A stretch of DNA of 9,617 nucleotides from Bacillota bacterium (GCA_023425485.1 JAFACO010000476.1:1-9617), one strand, 5' to 3'. Positions 1 through 5,666 are shown, numbered from the stretch's first letter. Numbers and translations are program-made. Notes: generated from the letters alone by a model not told the origin.

Positions 1-554
1 TGGTTGCAGTAAATATTGCGCTGGATCTAGTTTACTTATATAATATTAATGAAGGATATCTGACTTACAAGGATCAGATTGCTCTACCAAAAGGAACTGG
101 ACCAAGATATGTAATCTATTCCGAGGATGAGAGCTTACTTTATATTATAACAGAATATTCGAATGAGATATATCTATACTCTGCCAGGACGAAACAGCTG
201 CTTCAAAGAATACCGACCTTATCACCGGAGTTCCTTGGAAATAGCAATTGTTCCACCCTATGCTTTTCCCAGGATTATAAACATCTGTATGCAGCTAATC
301 GAGGCGCTGATACCATTGCTTTATTTCAAGTGAATAAGGATGGAAGTTTGACCTGGCTAAAGGAATTTTCCTGTGGCGGAAAACATCCAAGACATATGAT
401 GATATCAAAGGATGCGAACTATCTTATGATATGTAATCAGTTTTCAGGAAATCTTGTAATTTACGAAATAGATCAGCAAAGTGGGGATCTAAAGGGAATA
501 AATTCAACTATTTATTTTAAAGAACCTTCGGGGATTTGTGAGGTTGTGTGTTAG
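1..554 (+). CDS. Beta-propeller lactonase (6-phosphogluconolactonase-like), C-terminal part
   Basis: The gene is cut by the left window edge. The open frame begins at base 3 and ends with TAG at 552-554, leaving about 183 residues of an expected 330-350. Two blade-type repeats are visible. One has a GPRY-V-I-Y motif followed by a Leu/Tyr-rich strand (roughly residues 33-58). The other has HPRHMMISKDANYLMICNQ followed by a strand and a Gly-Asp-Leu end (about bases 385-495). This 'PRH...D..YL...NQ...N....Y.ID..tG.L' pattern is typical of the seven-bladed lactonase family that includes YbhE/Pgl and muconate-cycloisomerase-like propellers. Family members hydrolyse 6-phosphogluconolactone or related lactones in the cytoplasm; the substrate here cannot be decided. 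A GTG at 330 is internal, not the start. I see no terminator in the 68-bp gap before aguA, so co-transcription is possible, though the functional link is unclear. Confidence 0.8.
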   Translation, partial: VAVNIALDLVYLYNINEGYLTYKDQIALPKGTGPRYVIYSEDESLLYIITEYSNEIYLYSARTKQLLQRIPTLSPEFLGNSNCSTLCFSQDYKHLYAANRGADTIALFQVNKDGSLTWLKEFSCGGKHPRHMMISKDANYLMICNQFSGNLVIYEIDQQSGDLKGINSTIYFKEPSGICEVVC

Positions 555-622
555 AGATAGTGAAGAGAAATTGATTTTATGGCTGAACTGTTAGCATTTT
601 AATAAAAGAAAGAGGATTGTGA

Positions 623-1651
623 ATGCAAGATAATCAAAATTATTATATGCCTGCTGAATGGGAGGTACATGAAAGAACGTTAATTGAATGGCCTGTGAGC
701 AAATCACTGGTTTGGCCGGAAAATTATATTGAGGTCTGCAAAGGGTATGCAGCAGTTGCAAATGCAATATCCGAATTCGAAAAAGTGACAATGATTGTGA
801 ATGAGGATTCCATTGAGGATGCGAGAAACCTATGCAATACAGCAGTAGAACTACTGACAATACCTCATAGTGATGCTTGGTGCAGAGATAACGGTCCAAC
901 TTTTTTATGGAATAACGAGAAAAAGCTATCTGCTGTTAACTGGAAGTTCAATGCCTGGGGAGAAAGATTTAAACCCTATGACCTAGACAATGAAGTGGCG
1001 CCAAAGGTGCTGGAATATCTAAAGGTACCTTACAGGAATGCACCGATTGTATTGGAAGGTGGTTCTATTCATGTGGATGGAGAAGGAACCTTACTTACTA
1101 CAAAAGAGTGTCTACTTAATACAAATAGAAATCCTCATCTAACACAGGATGAAATTGAAAAAGAGGTTATGAGACATATTAATGTTACTAAGACTCTTTG
1201 GTTAAATCATGGCCTTGATGGTGATGAGACAGACGGACATGTGGACAATGTAGCTTGTTTTGCAAAACCGGGAGTTATTTTAATTCAGACCTGCAATGAT
1301 CCAAGTGATCCTAATTATGAAATTTCACAAGAAAATTTAGATATATTACGAAATGAAACAGATGCAAGAGGCAGAAAGTTACAAATCATTGAAATACCAC
1401 AACCACCGATCAGATATTATAATGAGGTTCGTTTGACCTTAAGCTATTTAAACTTTTATTTTGTAAACAACGGTATCATATTACCTGTGTTTGGCGGAGA
1501 TGCCAGTGAAACGGATAAACAAGCAGAAGAAATATTACAACAAGTGTTTCCAGAACGTAAAATTGTAACAGTTGATGGTATGGCGCTGATAAAAGAAGGT
1601 GGTAATGTTCACTGTATTACTCAGCAGATGCCAGCTGGAATTCGTTCGTAG
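623..1651 (+). CDS. aguA: Agmatine deiminase (agmatine iminohydrolase)
   Basis: Cytoplasmic enzyme that hydrolyses agmatine to N-carbamoylputrescine and ammonia, the first step of the agmatine route to putrescine. The 342 residues form a complete, slightly short member of the agmatine/peptidylarginine deiminase fold; many relatives are about 360-370. The N-terminus has MPAEWEVHERTLIEWP (residues 9-24), typical of the family. Catalytic-region motifs are WCRDNGP (86-92), EGGSIHVDGEG (145-155), TDGHVDN with His206 and Asp208 (203-209), and the C-terminal GGNVHCITQQ (326-335), whose Cys331 is the expected nucleophile. The ATG at 623 has AGAGG at 611-615, 7 nt upstream. aguB follows 20 nt downstream, so the two are almost certainly one operon. 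No arginine decarboxylase or agmatine/putrescine antiporter is in view. The neighbour is the amidase rather than a putrescine carbamoyltransferase, which argues for a biosynthetic role rather than the ATP-yielding deiminase pathway. Confidence 0.95.
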   Translation: MQDNQNYYMPAEWEVHERTLIEWPVSKSLVWPENYIEVCKGYAAVANAISEFEKVTMIVNEDSIEDARNLCNTAVELLTIPHSDAWCRDNGPTFLWNNEKKLSAVNWKFNAWGERFKPYDLDNEVAPKVLEYLKVPYRNAPIVLEGGSIHVDGEGTLLTTKECLLNTNRNPHLTQDEIEKEVMRHINVTKTLWLNHGLDGDETDGHVDNVACFAKPGVILIQTCNDPSDPNYEISQENLDILRNETDARGRKLQIIEIPQPPIRYYNEVRLTLSYLNFYFVNNGIILPVFGGDASETDKQAEEILQQVFPERKIVTVDGMALIKEGGNVHCITQQMPAGIRS

Positions 1652-1671
1652 GACAGGCAGGAGGGAACCAA

Positions 1672-2544
1672 GTGAGATTAGTTAAAGTTGCAGCAACACA
1701 GATGAGCTGCTCGAATCAGATAGAAGAGAATATACAAAAGGCAGAAGGCTTAGTTAGAAAAGCAGCGGCAGAAGGCGCACAGATTATTTTGATTCAAGAG
1801 CTTTTTGAAACTCTATATTTTTGCCAAAAGGAAAAACCTGAATTTTATAATTATGCGACAGAAGTAGAAGAGAATAAAGCAATTGCACATTTTAAAGAGA
1901 TTGCAAAAGAACTTAAGGTTGTACTTCCCATCAGCTTTTATGAAAAGAAAAATAATGCAAGATACAATGCCCTTGCTGTCATTGATGCGGACGGCGAAGT
2001 ATTAGGAGTATATCGTAAGAGTCATATTCCGGATGGACCAGGTTACGAGGAGAAATACTATTTTAATCCAGGTGATACCGGGTTTAAGGTTTGGAAAACC
2101 AAGTACGGAACAATCGGAGTGGGTATCTGCTGGGATCAATGGTATCCGGAAGCTGCCAGATGTATGGCACTAATGGGTGCAGAGATAATTTTTTATCCGA
2201 CAGCCATTGGCTCGGAACCGGAAAGCCCTGACGTTGACTCAAAAGATCATTGGCAGCGTTGCATGATAGGACATTCAGCATGTAATTTGGTGCCAGTAGT
2301 CGCTTCCAATCGTGTTGGAGCAGAACAAATAGAAGATTCAACGATTAAATTCTATGGTTCTTCCTTTATTACCAATGCCACAGGAGAGAAGATAGCAGAG
2401 GCAGATCGTTTTGAAGAAACTGTGCTGGTGGCTGAATTCGACTTAGATGCAATTGCAGAACAGAGAATCGAATGGGGAATTTTTAGAGATCGTAGACCGG
2501 AGCTATATAAAGCAATACTAACTTATGATGGTGTAGTGAAATAA
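1672..2544 (+). CDS. aguB: N-carbamoylputrescine amidase (nitrilase superfamily)
   Basis: Cytoplasmic enzyme that hydrolyses N-carbamoylputrescine to putrescine, CO2 and ammonia, using the product of AguA. The 290-residue length is normal for the family. The nitrilase catalytic triad is visible: Glu43 in IQELFE, Lys116 in YRKSHIPDGPGY, and Cys153 in GVGICWDQWYPE. The stretch PDGPGYEEKYYFNPGDTGF is characteristic of this subfamily rather than of general omega-amidases. The start is GTG at 1672, supported by a strong AGGAGGG at 1659-1665 with 6-nt spacing and by the typical opening VKVAATQ. The gene follows aguA by 20 nt and ends the operon, with a large hairpin terminator downstream at 2602-2695. 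Nothing looks truncated. Confidence 0.95.
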   Translation: MRLVKVAATQMSCSNQIEENIQKAEGLVRKAAAEGAQIILIQELFETLYFCQKEKPEFYNYATEVEENKAIAHFKEIAKELKVVLPISFYEKKNNARYNALAVIDADGEVLGVYRKSHIPDGPGYEEKYYFNPGDTGFKVWKTKYGTIGVGICWDQWYPEAARCMALMGAEIIFYPTAIGSEPESPDVDSKDHWQRCMIGHSACNLVPVVASNRVGAEQIEDSTIKFYGSSFITNATGEKIAEADRFEETVLVAEFDLDAIAEQRIEWGIFRDRRPELYKAILTYDGVVK

Positions 2545-2567
2545 TAGATGGCAATATAGTAGGATTG

Positions 2568-2581
2568 CTATAAGCTTATAG
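2568..2581. repeat. 14-bp perfect palindrome after aguB
   Basis: CTATAAGCTTATAG is a perfect dyad 24 bp after the aguB stop, preceded by a GCAAT...ATTGC inverted repeat (2551-2555/2564-2568). No T-run follows, so it is not an obvious intrinsic terminator. It could stabilise the mRNA 3' end or be fortuitous in AT-rich DNA. Confidence 0.35.
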
Positions 2582-2601
2582 ATATAATAAATAAAACTGA
2601 G

Positions 2602-2695
2602 AAAAGCACCCCGAATGAACTGATCCTTTCAAGTATACCGTTTCTATAGATAAGCGGATACCTTGAAGGGATGATAGTAATCCAGTGGTGCTTTT
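2602..2695. terminator. Long two-part hairpin, probable bidirectional terminator
   Basis: The outer stem AAAAGCACC (2602-2610) pairs with GGTGCTTTT (2687-2695). Inside it, 2623-2640 pairs with 2655-2672 as an 11-bp stem (one G-U) continued by two 3-bp stems separated by single-base bulges. T-rich sequence follows the outer stem in both directions: CTTTTATGTTATTTT on the plus strand and CTTTTCTCAGTTTTATTTATT on the minus strand. It can therefore terminate the aguAB transcript from the left and the small-peptide transcript from the right. The 94-nt size and branched inner arm are more elaborate than a normal intrinsic terminator. Confidence 0.65.
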
Positions 2696-2701
2696 ATGTT
2701 A

Positions 2702-2732
2702 TTTTGCAGTTAACCAAGCTTGTTTAGCAAAA
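2702..2732 (-). other. Hairpin immediately after the small peptide gene
   Basis: TTTTGC (2702-2707) pairs with GCAAAA (2727-2732). TAACCAAG (2711-2718) pairs with CTTGTTTA (2719-2726) with one mismatch and a 3-base bulge. Read on the minus strand it begins 1 nt after the peptide stop codon. No clear T-run follows it, so it may be a 3'-end stabiliser or the first part of a double terminator with 2602-2695. Confidence 0.45.
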
Positions 2733-2733
2733 A

Positions 2734-2796
2734 CTAAAAGCCACAGCATCTCCTTCTTCTATGACAGCAACTTCTACGTCTACGACAGCAACACAT
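2734..2796 (-). CDS. 20-residue Cys/Arg-rich peptide of unknown function
   Basis: The minus strand encodes MCCCRRRRSCCHRRRRCCGF, then TAG: 7 Cys and 8 Arg in 20 residues. I do not recognise the family. Three things argue that it is a real gene. A strong AAGGAG (2805-2810) sits 8 nt before ATG 2796. A TTGACA element lies upstream at 2867-2872, after the exporter stop. The codons alternate synonymously (TGT/TGC; CGT/AGA/AGG), which suggests that the amino acids are constrained rather than a simple DNA repeat. The pattern has a 7-residue period: CCRRRRS, then CCHRRRR, then CC. There is no signal peptide or hydrophobic segment. The strong positive charge and paired cysteines fit a metal- or nucleic-acid-binding peptide, a cationic peptide, or a Cys/Arg-sensing leader. 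However, no gene follows on that strand, only terminators. Function is inference only; translation is likely but unproven. Confidence 0.6.
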   Translation of the reverse strand: MCCCRRRRSCCHRRRRCCGF

Positions 2797-2809
2797 AATG
2801 ATCACTCCT

Positions 2810-2847
2810 TATCTTAATATTAGAAACATGTTTCTAATATTAAGATA
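2810..2847. promoter_or_regulatory. 38-bp perfect palindrome, probable operator
   Basis: Every base of 2810-2828 pairs with its mirror in 2829-2847, with no mismatch. The core is AGAAACATGTTTCT flanked by AT-rich arms ending in TATCTTAATATT. It covers the presumed -10 and start region of the peptide gene and abuts its Shine-Dalgarno. No T-run follows on either strand, so it is not a standard terminator. It may be a repressor operator, or an RNA hairpin if transcription runs through from the exporter gene. Confidence 0.55.
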
Positions 2848-2872
2848 TGCTCATATATGAGAATGGTGTCAA
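2842..2872 (-). promoter_or_regulatory. Predicted promoter of the Cys/Arg peptide gene
   Basis: On the minus strand a consensus -35 TTGACA (2867-2872) is followed after 19 bp by TATCTT (2842-2847), a 4/6 match to a -10. The spacer carries the dyad CTCATATATGAG (2850-2861). A 19-bp spacer containing a dyad is the layout of MerR-type promoters, but no MerR gene is in the window. A 17-bp spacing would give the poorer CATATC. The start would fall near 2835, inside the 38-bp palindrome. Confidence 0.45.
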
Positions 2873-2902
2873 ATAAACTCGAAAAATAAGTGTTTTATAA
2901 AG

Positions 2903-4555
2903 TTATTCTTTAGCAATAGTTTGCTTTTTTTTCAGCAGAAGGGATACGAGGATTCCAGCGGTGGCAATAACAGCAGAAGCAAGAAACATATGGGTATATC
3001 CTTGATTTAAAACGCTTTGAAATGTCTTTTCAATATCGGAGGCCATATTACCAAGTGCTGGCAATACATATGGCTGAACATTTTCTGGTAGTATTATTTT
3101 GAAAATATCTGTCAGTTGACTTACTATGGTGGTCACATCTGCGTTTTGTAAAGAAGCAAATAAACTTACACTGTTGTCAGAGCCGCTTGCACTCATGGTA
3201 GCCATCATATCTCCACCACCAGCTTGAGTAAAACCGGCCTGTAAGGTTTGCATTAGTTCCGTTTGAATATTTTTACTAGCATCTACAATAAATCCAATCA
3301 TAAAACTTGGAGAGATTGTTACTCCGATAGAGCGTACTAAAGACATGGTTGCAAGAGCAGTAGCACCTTCTTCTTCCTTTACAGCACCAAGAATAAGGTA
3401 ATTCAGTGGAGGTCCCATAGTAAATCCTACGCCAAAGCCCATCAATGCAAGCCCGATTAAAACGGTGACAAAAGTCAGAGTTTTAGCAGCAATCAAGCCA
3501 AGAACCAGGGTACCAGCTGCTGTGCAGAAAAAACCAATGATAAGTACTAACTTCGCACCTTTTTTATCAAGAAGTTTTCCGCTAAGGGGAGATGCAATAC
3601 CAGAGAATACAGCAAGTAAAGTGACCAGATAACCACCGGAACCACTTTTTAACTTCAAGGTATTTTCTGCAAATTGAGGCATATACACCATACCCATCAT
3701 GCCAATTCCAATGATAAAAGCGATAATAAAGATGGTAACTATTTCACGATTCTTGAAATATTTGATGGATAAAACAGGGTCGGCTGCTCTTTGCTCTACC
3801 AGGATAAAGATAGGAATTAAAAGTATAAATACAATAAGGAAAGGGTATACCTTTAATTGCTGTAAGCTGCTAAGGATATGAAAAAAGTCCATATTTGTCA
3901 GGGCATATAATAGGCTGGCAATCATAGCGGCGAGAATTAGGGCACCAGCAATATCTAATCTATTCTTTATTGCGGTTTTTGATTCTTCCATTACAGTTGA
4001 TAAGAATAATGTCACAATGCAAATAGGTACATTAATAAAGAAGATAACTCCCCAGTTTTCCAAACCTGCAATATCAATCAGAGTACTTCCAAGAGTCGGA
4101 CCCACAATAGTTGCTACACCATATACTGCGCCAACTAAACCCAATGCAGTACCTCTTTTTTCAGGAGGAAAGGATTGACCGATTACAGTAGTAGCGATTG
4201 GAAGAATACCACCTGCACCAATTGCCTGAATAACTCTGGCAATAAGAAAAAAAGTAAAATTACCATAAAAATTACTAAAACCACAAAGGGCTGAACCAAT
4301 TCCAAAAATAACAATCCCAAAGATGTACATTTTCTTTCTGCCAAGGGTATCGGATAATTTTGAGCTGATTGGCATTGAGACAGCATAAACCAAAGTATAA
4401 ATGGTAATCATCCAAGCTCCGGTCCCTTTTGATACAGAAAAGCTGTTTTGAATAATCTCTCTGGCAGGTGATACAATTCCATTATCGATGGCACCCATGA
4501 AAATTCCCAATAAAAATAAAATTAAAATTAATGTAGTATGCTTTTTTTGTACCAT
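2903..4555 (-). CDS. MFS drug:H+ antiporter, DHA2 family (14 TM)
   Basis: Integral membrane exporter of 550 residues, in the usual size range for 14-TM multidrug antiporters of the EmrB/QacA type. TM1 is at about residues 8-28, followed by GAIDNGIVSPA. Motif A is KLSDTLGRKK (66-75). The motif B arginine is Arg107 in IARVIQAIGAGG. The motif C region is GLVGAVYGVATIVGPTLGS (139-157), diagnostic of antiporters. A second MFS half with a motif A-like KLLDKKGAK (327-335) follows, and the C-terminal tail is lysine-rich. A hydrophilic segment of about 100 residues (425-520) precedes the last helix. I chose ATG 4555, with GAGAGG at 4560-4565, over a TTG at 4576 because the TTG lies inside the operator. 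The gene sits 68 bp downstream of the tetR-family gene on the same strand. Substrate is unknown; a drug or toxic metabolite is the likely class. Confidence 0.9.
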   Translation of the reverse strand: MVQKKHTTLILILFLLGIFMGAIDNGIVSPAREIIQNSFSVSKGTGAWMITIYTLVYAVSMPISSKLSDTLGRKKMYIFGIVIFGIGSALCGFSNFYGNFTFFLIARVIQAIGAGGILPIATTVIGQSFPPEKRGTALGLVGAVYGVATIVGPTLGSTLIDIAGLENWGVIFFINVPICIVTLFLSTVMEESKTAIKNRLDIAGALILAAMIASLLYALTNMDFFHILSSLQQLKVYPFLIVFILLIPIFILVEQRAADPVLSIKYFKNREIVTIFIIAFIIGIGMMGMVYMPQFAENTLKLKSGSGGYLVTLLAVFSGIASPLSGKLLDKKGAKLVLIIGFFCTAAGTLVLGLIAAKTLTFVTVLIGLALMGFGVGFTMGPPLNYLILGAVKEEEGATALATMSLVRSIGVTISPSFMIGFIVDASKNIQTELMQTLQAGFTQAGGGDMMATMSASGSDNSVSLFASLQNADVTTIVSQLTDIFKIILPENVQPYVLPALGNMASDIEKTFQSVLNQGYTHMFLASAVIATAGILVSLLLKKKQTIAKE

Positions 4556-4569
4556 AAAACCTCTCTTTC

Positions 4570-4582
4570 TGAACAATGTTCA
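4570..4582. promoter_or_regulatory. TetR-type operator in front of the exporter gene
   Basis: TGAACAATGTTCA is a perfect 13-bp dyad (TGAAC-N3-GTTCA), ending 5 bp upstream of the exporter's ribosome binding site. The same half-sites with the same spacing recur at 5200-5212 in front of the regulator gene. I found no convincing separate promoter here, so it may act as a roadblock or control a weak internal promoter. Confidence 0.65.
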
Positions 4583-4623
4583 TTTAATGTTAAAAAATTT
4601 AATAACTTCTTACTGTTGGCTTA

Positions 4624-5184
4624 CTATAAAAAATAGCTTTTCAAAATCAATTCAAAGGTATCATATTTAAATTGCTTTATTTGAGCAATCAACATAAAAT
4701 TTTGTACAATAAAACTTGCCAGTTCATGGTCATTGATTTCTGGCTTTGTGATGCTGTGATTTTCTGCCTTATGCTTTCTTATTGCATCTTCCAGAATAGT
4801 TACAAACATATCAACAACTTCCTGTTTTTGCTTATAATGTTCCTTGGTCATTCCCTTTTCAACACCATTGAGTTTAATCCAGGTGTCCTTAAAAGTGTCC
4901 AGAAAGGATTCCAGAAGCTGATAGATTTTACGGAATTTTTCAAATAATTCGCAATCTTCTTGCTGCGCCTGGTGAATTGCTGCTATGAACTCTAACCAGT
5001 ACCGATACATTAGCTCAGACATCAAGTTATCTTTTGTCGGAAAATAATTATAAATAGTACCGACTGCAATCCCAGAGGCTTTGGCAACTTCACGCATACT
5101 TAATTTACTGTATCCCTTTGAAACAATTATCATTTTAGCCTTGAGAACTATTGTTTCTTTTAAATCATCGTATATTTTTGGCAT
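4624..5184 (-). CDS. TetR/AcrR-family transcriptional repressor
   Basis: A 186-residue DNA-binding regulator of typical TetR size. The N-terminal helix-turn-helix spans about residues 12-55: a first helix ETIVLKAKMIIVSKGYSKLS, then MREVAKASGIAVGTIYNYFPTKDNLMSEL, with the near-universal G(T/S)IYNYFPTKD recognition-helix end. The C-terminal part (about 60-186) is the variable, helical ligand-binding and dimerisation region and gives no clue to the ligand. ATG 5184 has GGGAG at 5190-5194, 5 nt upstream. The exporter gene lies 68 bp downstream on the same strand. Matching TGAAC-N3-GTTCA dyads sit upstream of both genes, so it very probably represses itself and the exporter and is released by an exported compound. 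Confidence 0.92.
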   Translation of the reverse strand: MPKIYDDLKETIVLKAKMIIVSKGYSKLSMREVAKASGIAVGTIYNYFPTKDNLMSELMYRYWLEFIAAIHQAQQEDCELFEKFRKIYQLLESFLDTFKDTWIKLNGVEKGMTKEHYKQKQEVVDMFVTILEDAIRKHKAENHSITKPEINDHELASFIVQNFMLIAQIKQFKYDTFELILKSYFL

Positions 5185-5199
5185 AGATTCTCCCTTTAG

Positions 5200-5212
5200 T
5201 GAACTATGTTCA
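5200..5212. promoter_or_regulatory. TetR-type operator in front of the regulator gene
   Basis: TGAACTATGTTCA has half-sites TGAAC and GTTCA separated by 3 bp, matching 4570-4582. It starts at the last base of the predicted -10 (5212-5217) and covers the likely transcription start, the classic position for autorepression. Confidence 0.7.
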
Positions 5213-5240
5213 TAATAACTCTTACGCTGTTTTTTGGCAA
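5212..5240 (-). promoter_or_regulatory. Predicted sigma-A promoter of the tetR-family gene
   Basis: On the minus strand TTGCCA (5235-5240, 5/6 match) and TATTAT (5212-5217) are separated by exactly 17 bp. The start would fall within the adjacent operator, about 20-25 bp before the ATG. Confidence 0.6.
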
Positions 5241-5442
5241 GAAAATTCTATCAACAAAATAAGTGTAAATATTCTGTTTTTAAATCGATGAAAATAAGTA
5301 GCAGGTATATAATTTACTTTTAACAGGACATGTTTAACTCCCATTCATATGTTTAGGTGGGAAGTAAAGTTGTATAAAATAAATCAATACAGTCAATCAA
5401 TAACTATGAAAATTTACTATATGAAAAAATGCATGAATATTA

Positions 5443-5459
5443 TATAATCGACCTATAAT
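5443..5459 (+). promoter_or_regulatory. Candidate -10 elements for the NADH oxidase gene
   Basis: Two perfect TATAAT hexamers lie 11 bp apart (5443-5448 and 5454-5459). The first has a weak -35 candidate, ATGAAA at 5421-5426, with 16-bp spacing. The second has no good -35 and overlaps the PerR-like dyad. Confidence 0.4.
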
Positions 5460-5477
5460 AGTAATGATTACTGTTAT
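5455..5477. promoter_or_regulatory. PerR/Fur-like operator
   Basis: The perfect 13-bp dyad AGTAATGATTACT (5460-5472) extends to a 23-bp palindrome with one T/G mismatch, with outer arms ATAA and TTAT. Its core TAATGATTA matches the TAATNATTA centre of Fur-family boxes, and the outer arms resemble the PerR type. It directly follows or overlaps the candidate -10s, so a bound protein would block transcription. NADH oxidase genes are known PerR-type targets in anaerobes; the assignment here is inference. Confidence 0.5.
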
Positions 5478-5596
5478 TTAAATAGTTTAAATTAATATAA
5501 TAAATGTAATATCCTTAGAAAAAGTCAGATAGAATAAACAGATTGTGTTCAAGGCTGGAGTGAATTGTAGATAATTTCACAAAGTGGAGTGTATCT

Positions 5597-5629
5597 ATGT
5601 ATATTTGTTTTTGGCCTATATGTCAGTAA
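5597..5629 (+). CDS. Possible 10-residue leader peptide
   Basis: ATG 5597 opens MYICFWPICQ, then TAA. GTGGAG (5584-5589) sits 7 nt before the ATG. The stop codon lies within the 5' arm of the hairpin at 5623-5643, so a ribosome finishing this ORF would disrupt it. The peptide is aromatic- and Cys-rich. It is too short to be statistically convincing; the support is the ribosome binding site and its placement over the hairpin. Confidence 0.3.
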   Translation: MYICFWPICQ

Positions 5630-5643
5630 CCTAAGGTTGCTGA
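5623..5643 (+). other. Leader hairpin before the NADH oxidase ribosome binding site
   Basis: TCAGTAACC (5623-5631) pairs with GGTTGCTGA (5635-5643) through 9 pairs, one of them U-G, around a TAA loop. It ends about 10 nt upstream of AAGGAAGG. There is no T-run, so it is not a terminator. A role in translation control or mRNA stability is possible. Confidence 0.45.
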
Positions 5644-5666
5644 TACCTAGAAAGGAAGGTTGATAT

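Larger units (their letters stand above)
5241..5666 (+). other. Long leader/regulatory region upstream of the NADH oxidase gene
   Basis: About 430 bp without a sizeable gene. It holds an imperfect inverted repeat (TTTAACTCCCA 5333-5343 with TGGGAAGTAAA 5358-5368), two TATAAT hexamers (5443-5448 and 5454-5459), a PerR/Fur-like dyad (5455-5477), a possible 10-codon leader ORF (5597-5629) and a hairpin (5623-5643) just before the oxidase ribosome binding site. If transcription starts near the TATAAT boxes, the 5' leader is about 190-210 nt. I recognise no known riboswitch or T-box. Confidence 0.5.

Noticed and set aside
330..332. GTG at 330 as the start of a separate small gene
   Set aside because: The frame is open back to base 3 and encodes clear lactonase blade motifs upstream, so this is an internal Val codon.
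555..622. Promoter for aguA (TTGATT at 571-576)
   Set aside because: No acceptable -10 occurs at 16-18 bp from it, so I did not call it. The gap also lacks a terminator, leaving co-transcription with the lactonase possible.
591..899. Reverse-strand open frame of 102 codons within aguA
   Set aside because: It lies antisense to a gene with intact catalytic motifs, has no recognisable domain, and is best explained as a shadow frame.
2761..2817. Plus-strand micro-ORF antisense to the Cys/Arg peptide (Thr/Ser/Ala-rich)
   Set aside because: It has no Shine-Dalgarno; its composition simply mirrors the minus-strand peptide gene, which has a strong one.
4556..4576. TTG at 4576 as the exporter start
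   Set aside because: It would place the first codons inside the operator and over the ribosome binding site. The ATG at 4555 has GAGAGG just upstream and gives a normal N-terminus.
5241..5596. T-box or known riboswitch in the long nox leader
   Set aside because: No T-box sequence, specifier-like stem, antiterminator or recognisable aptamer core was seen, and no terminator precedes the gene.
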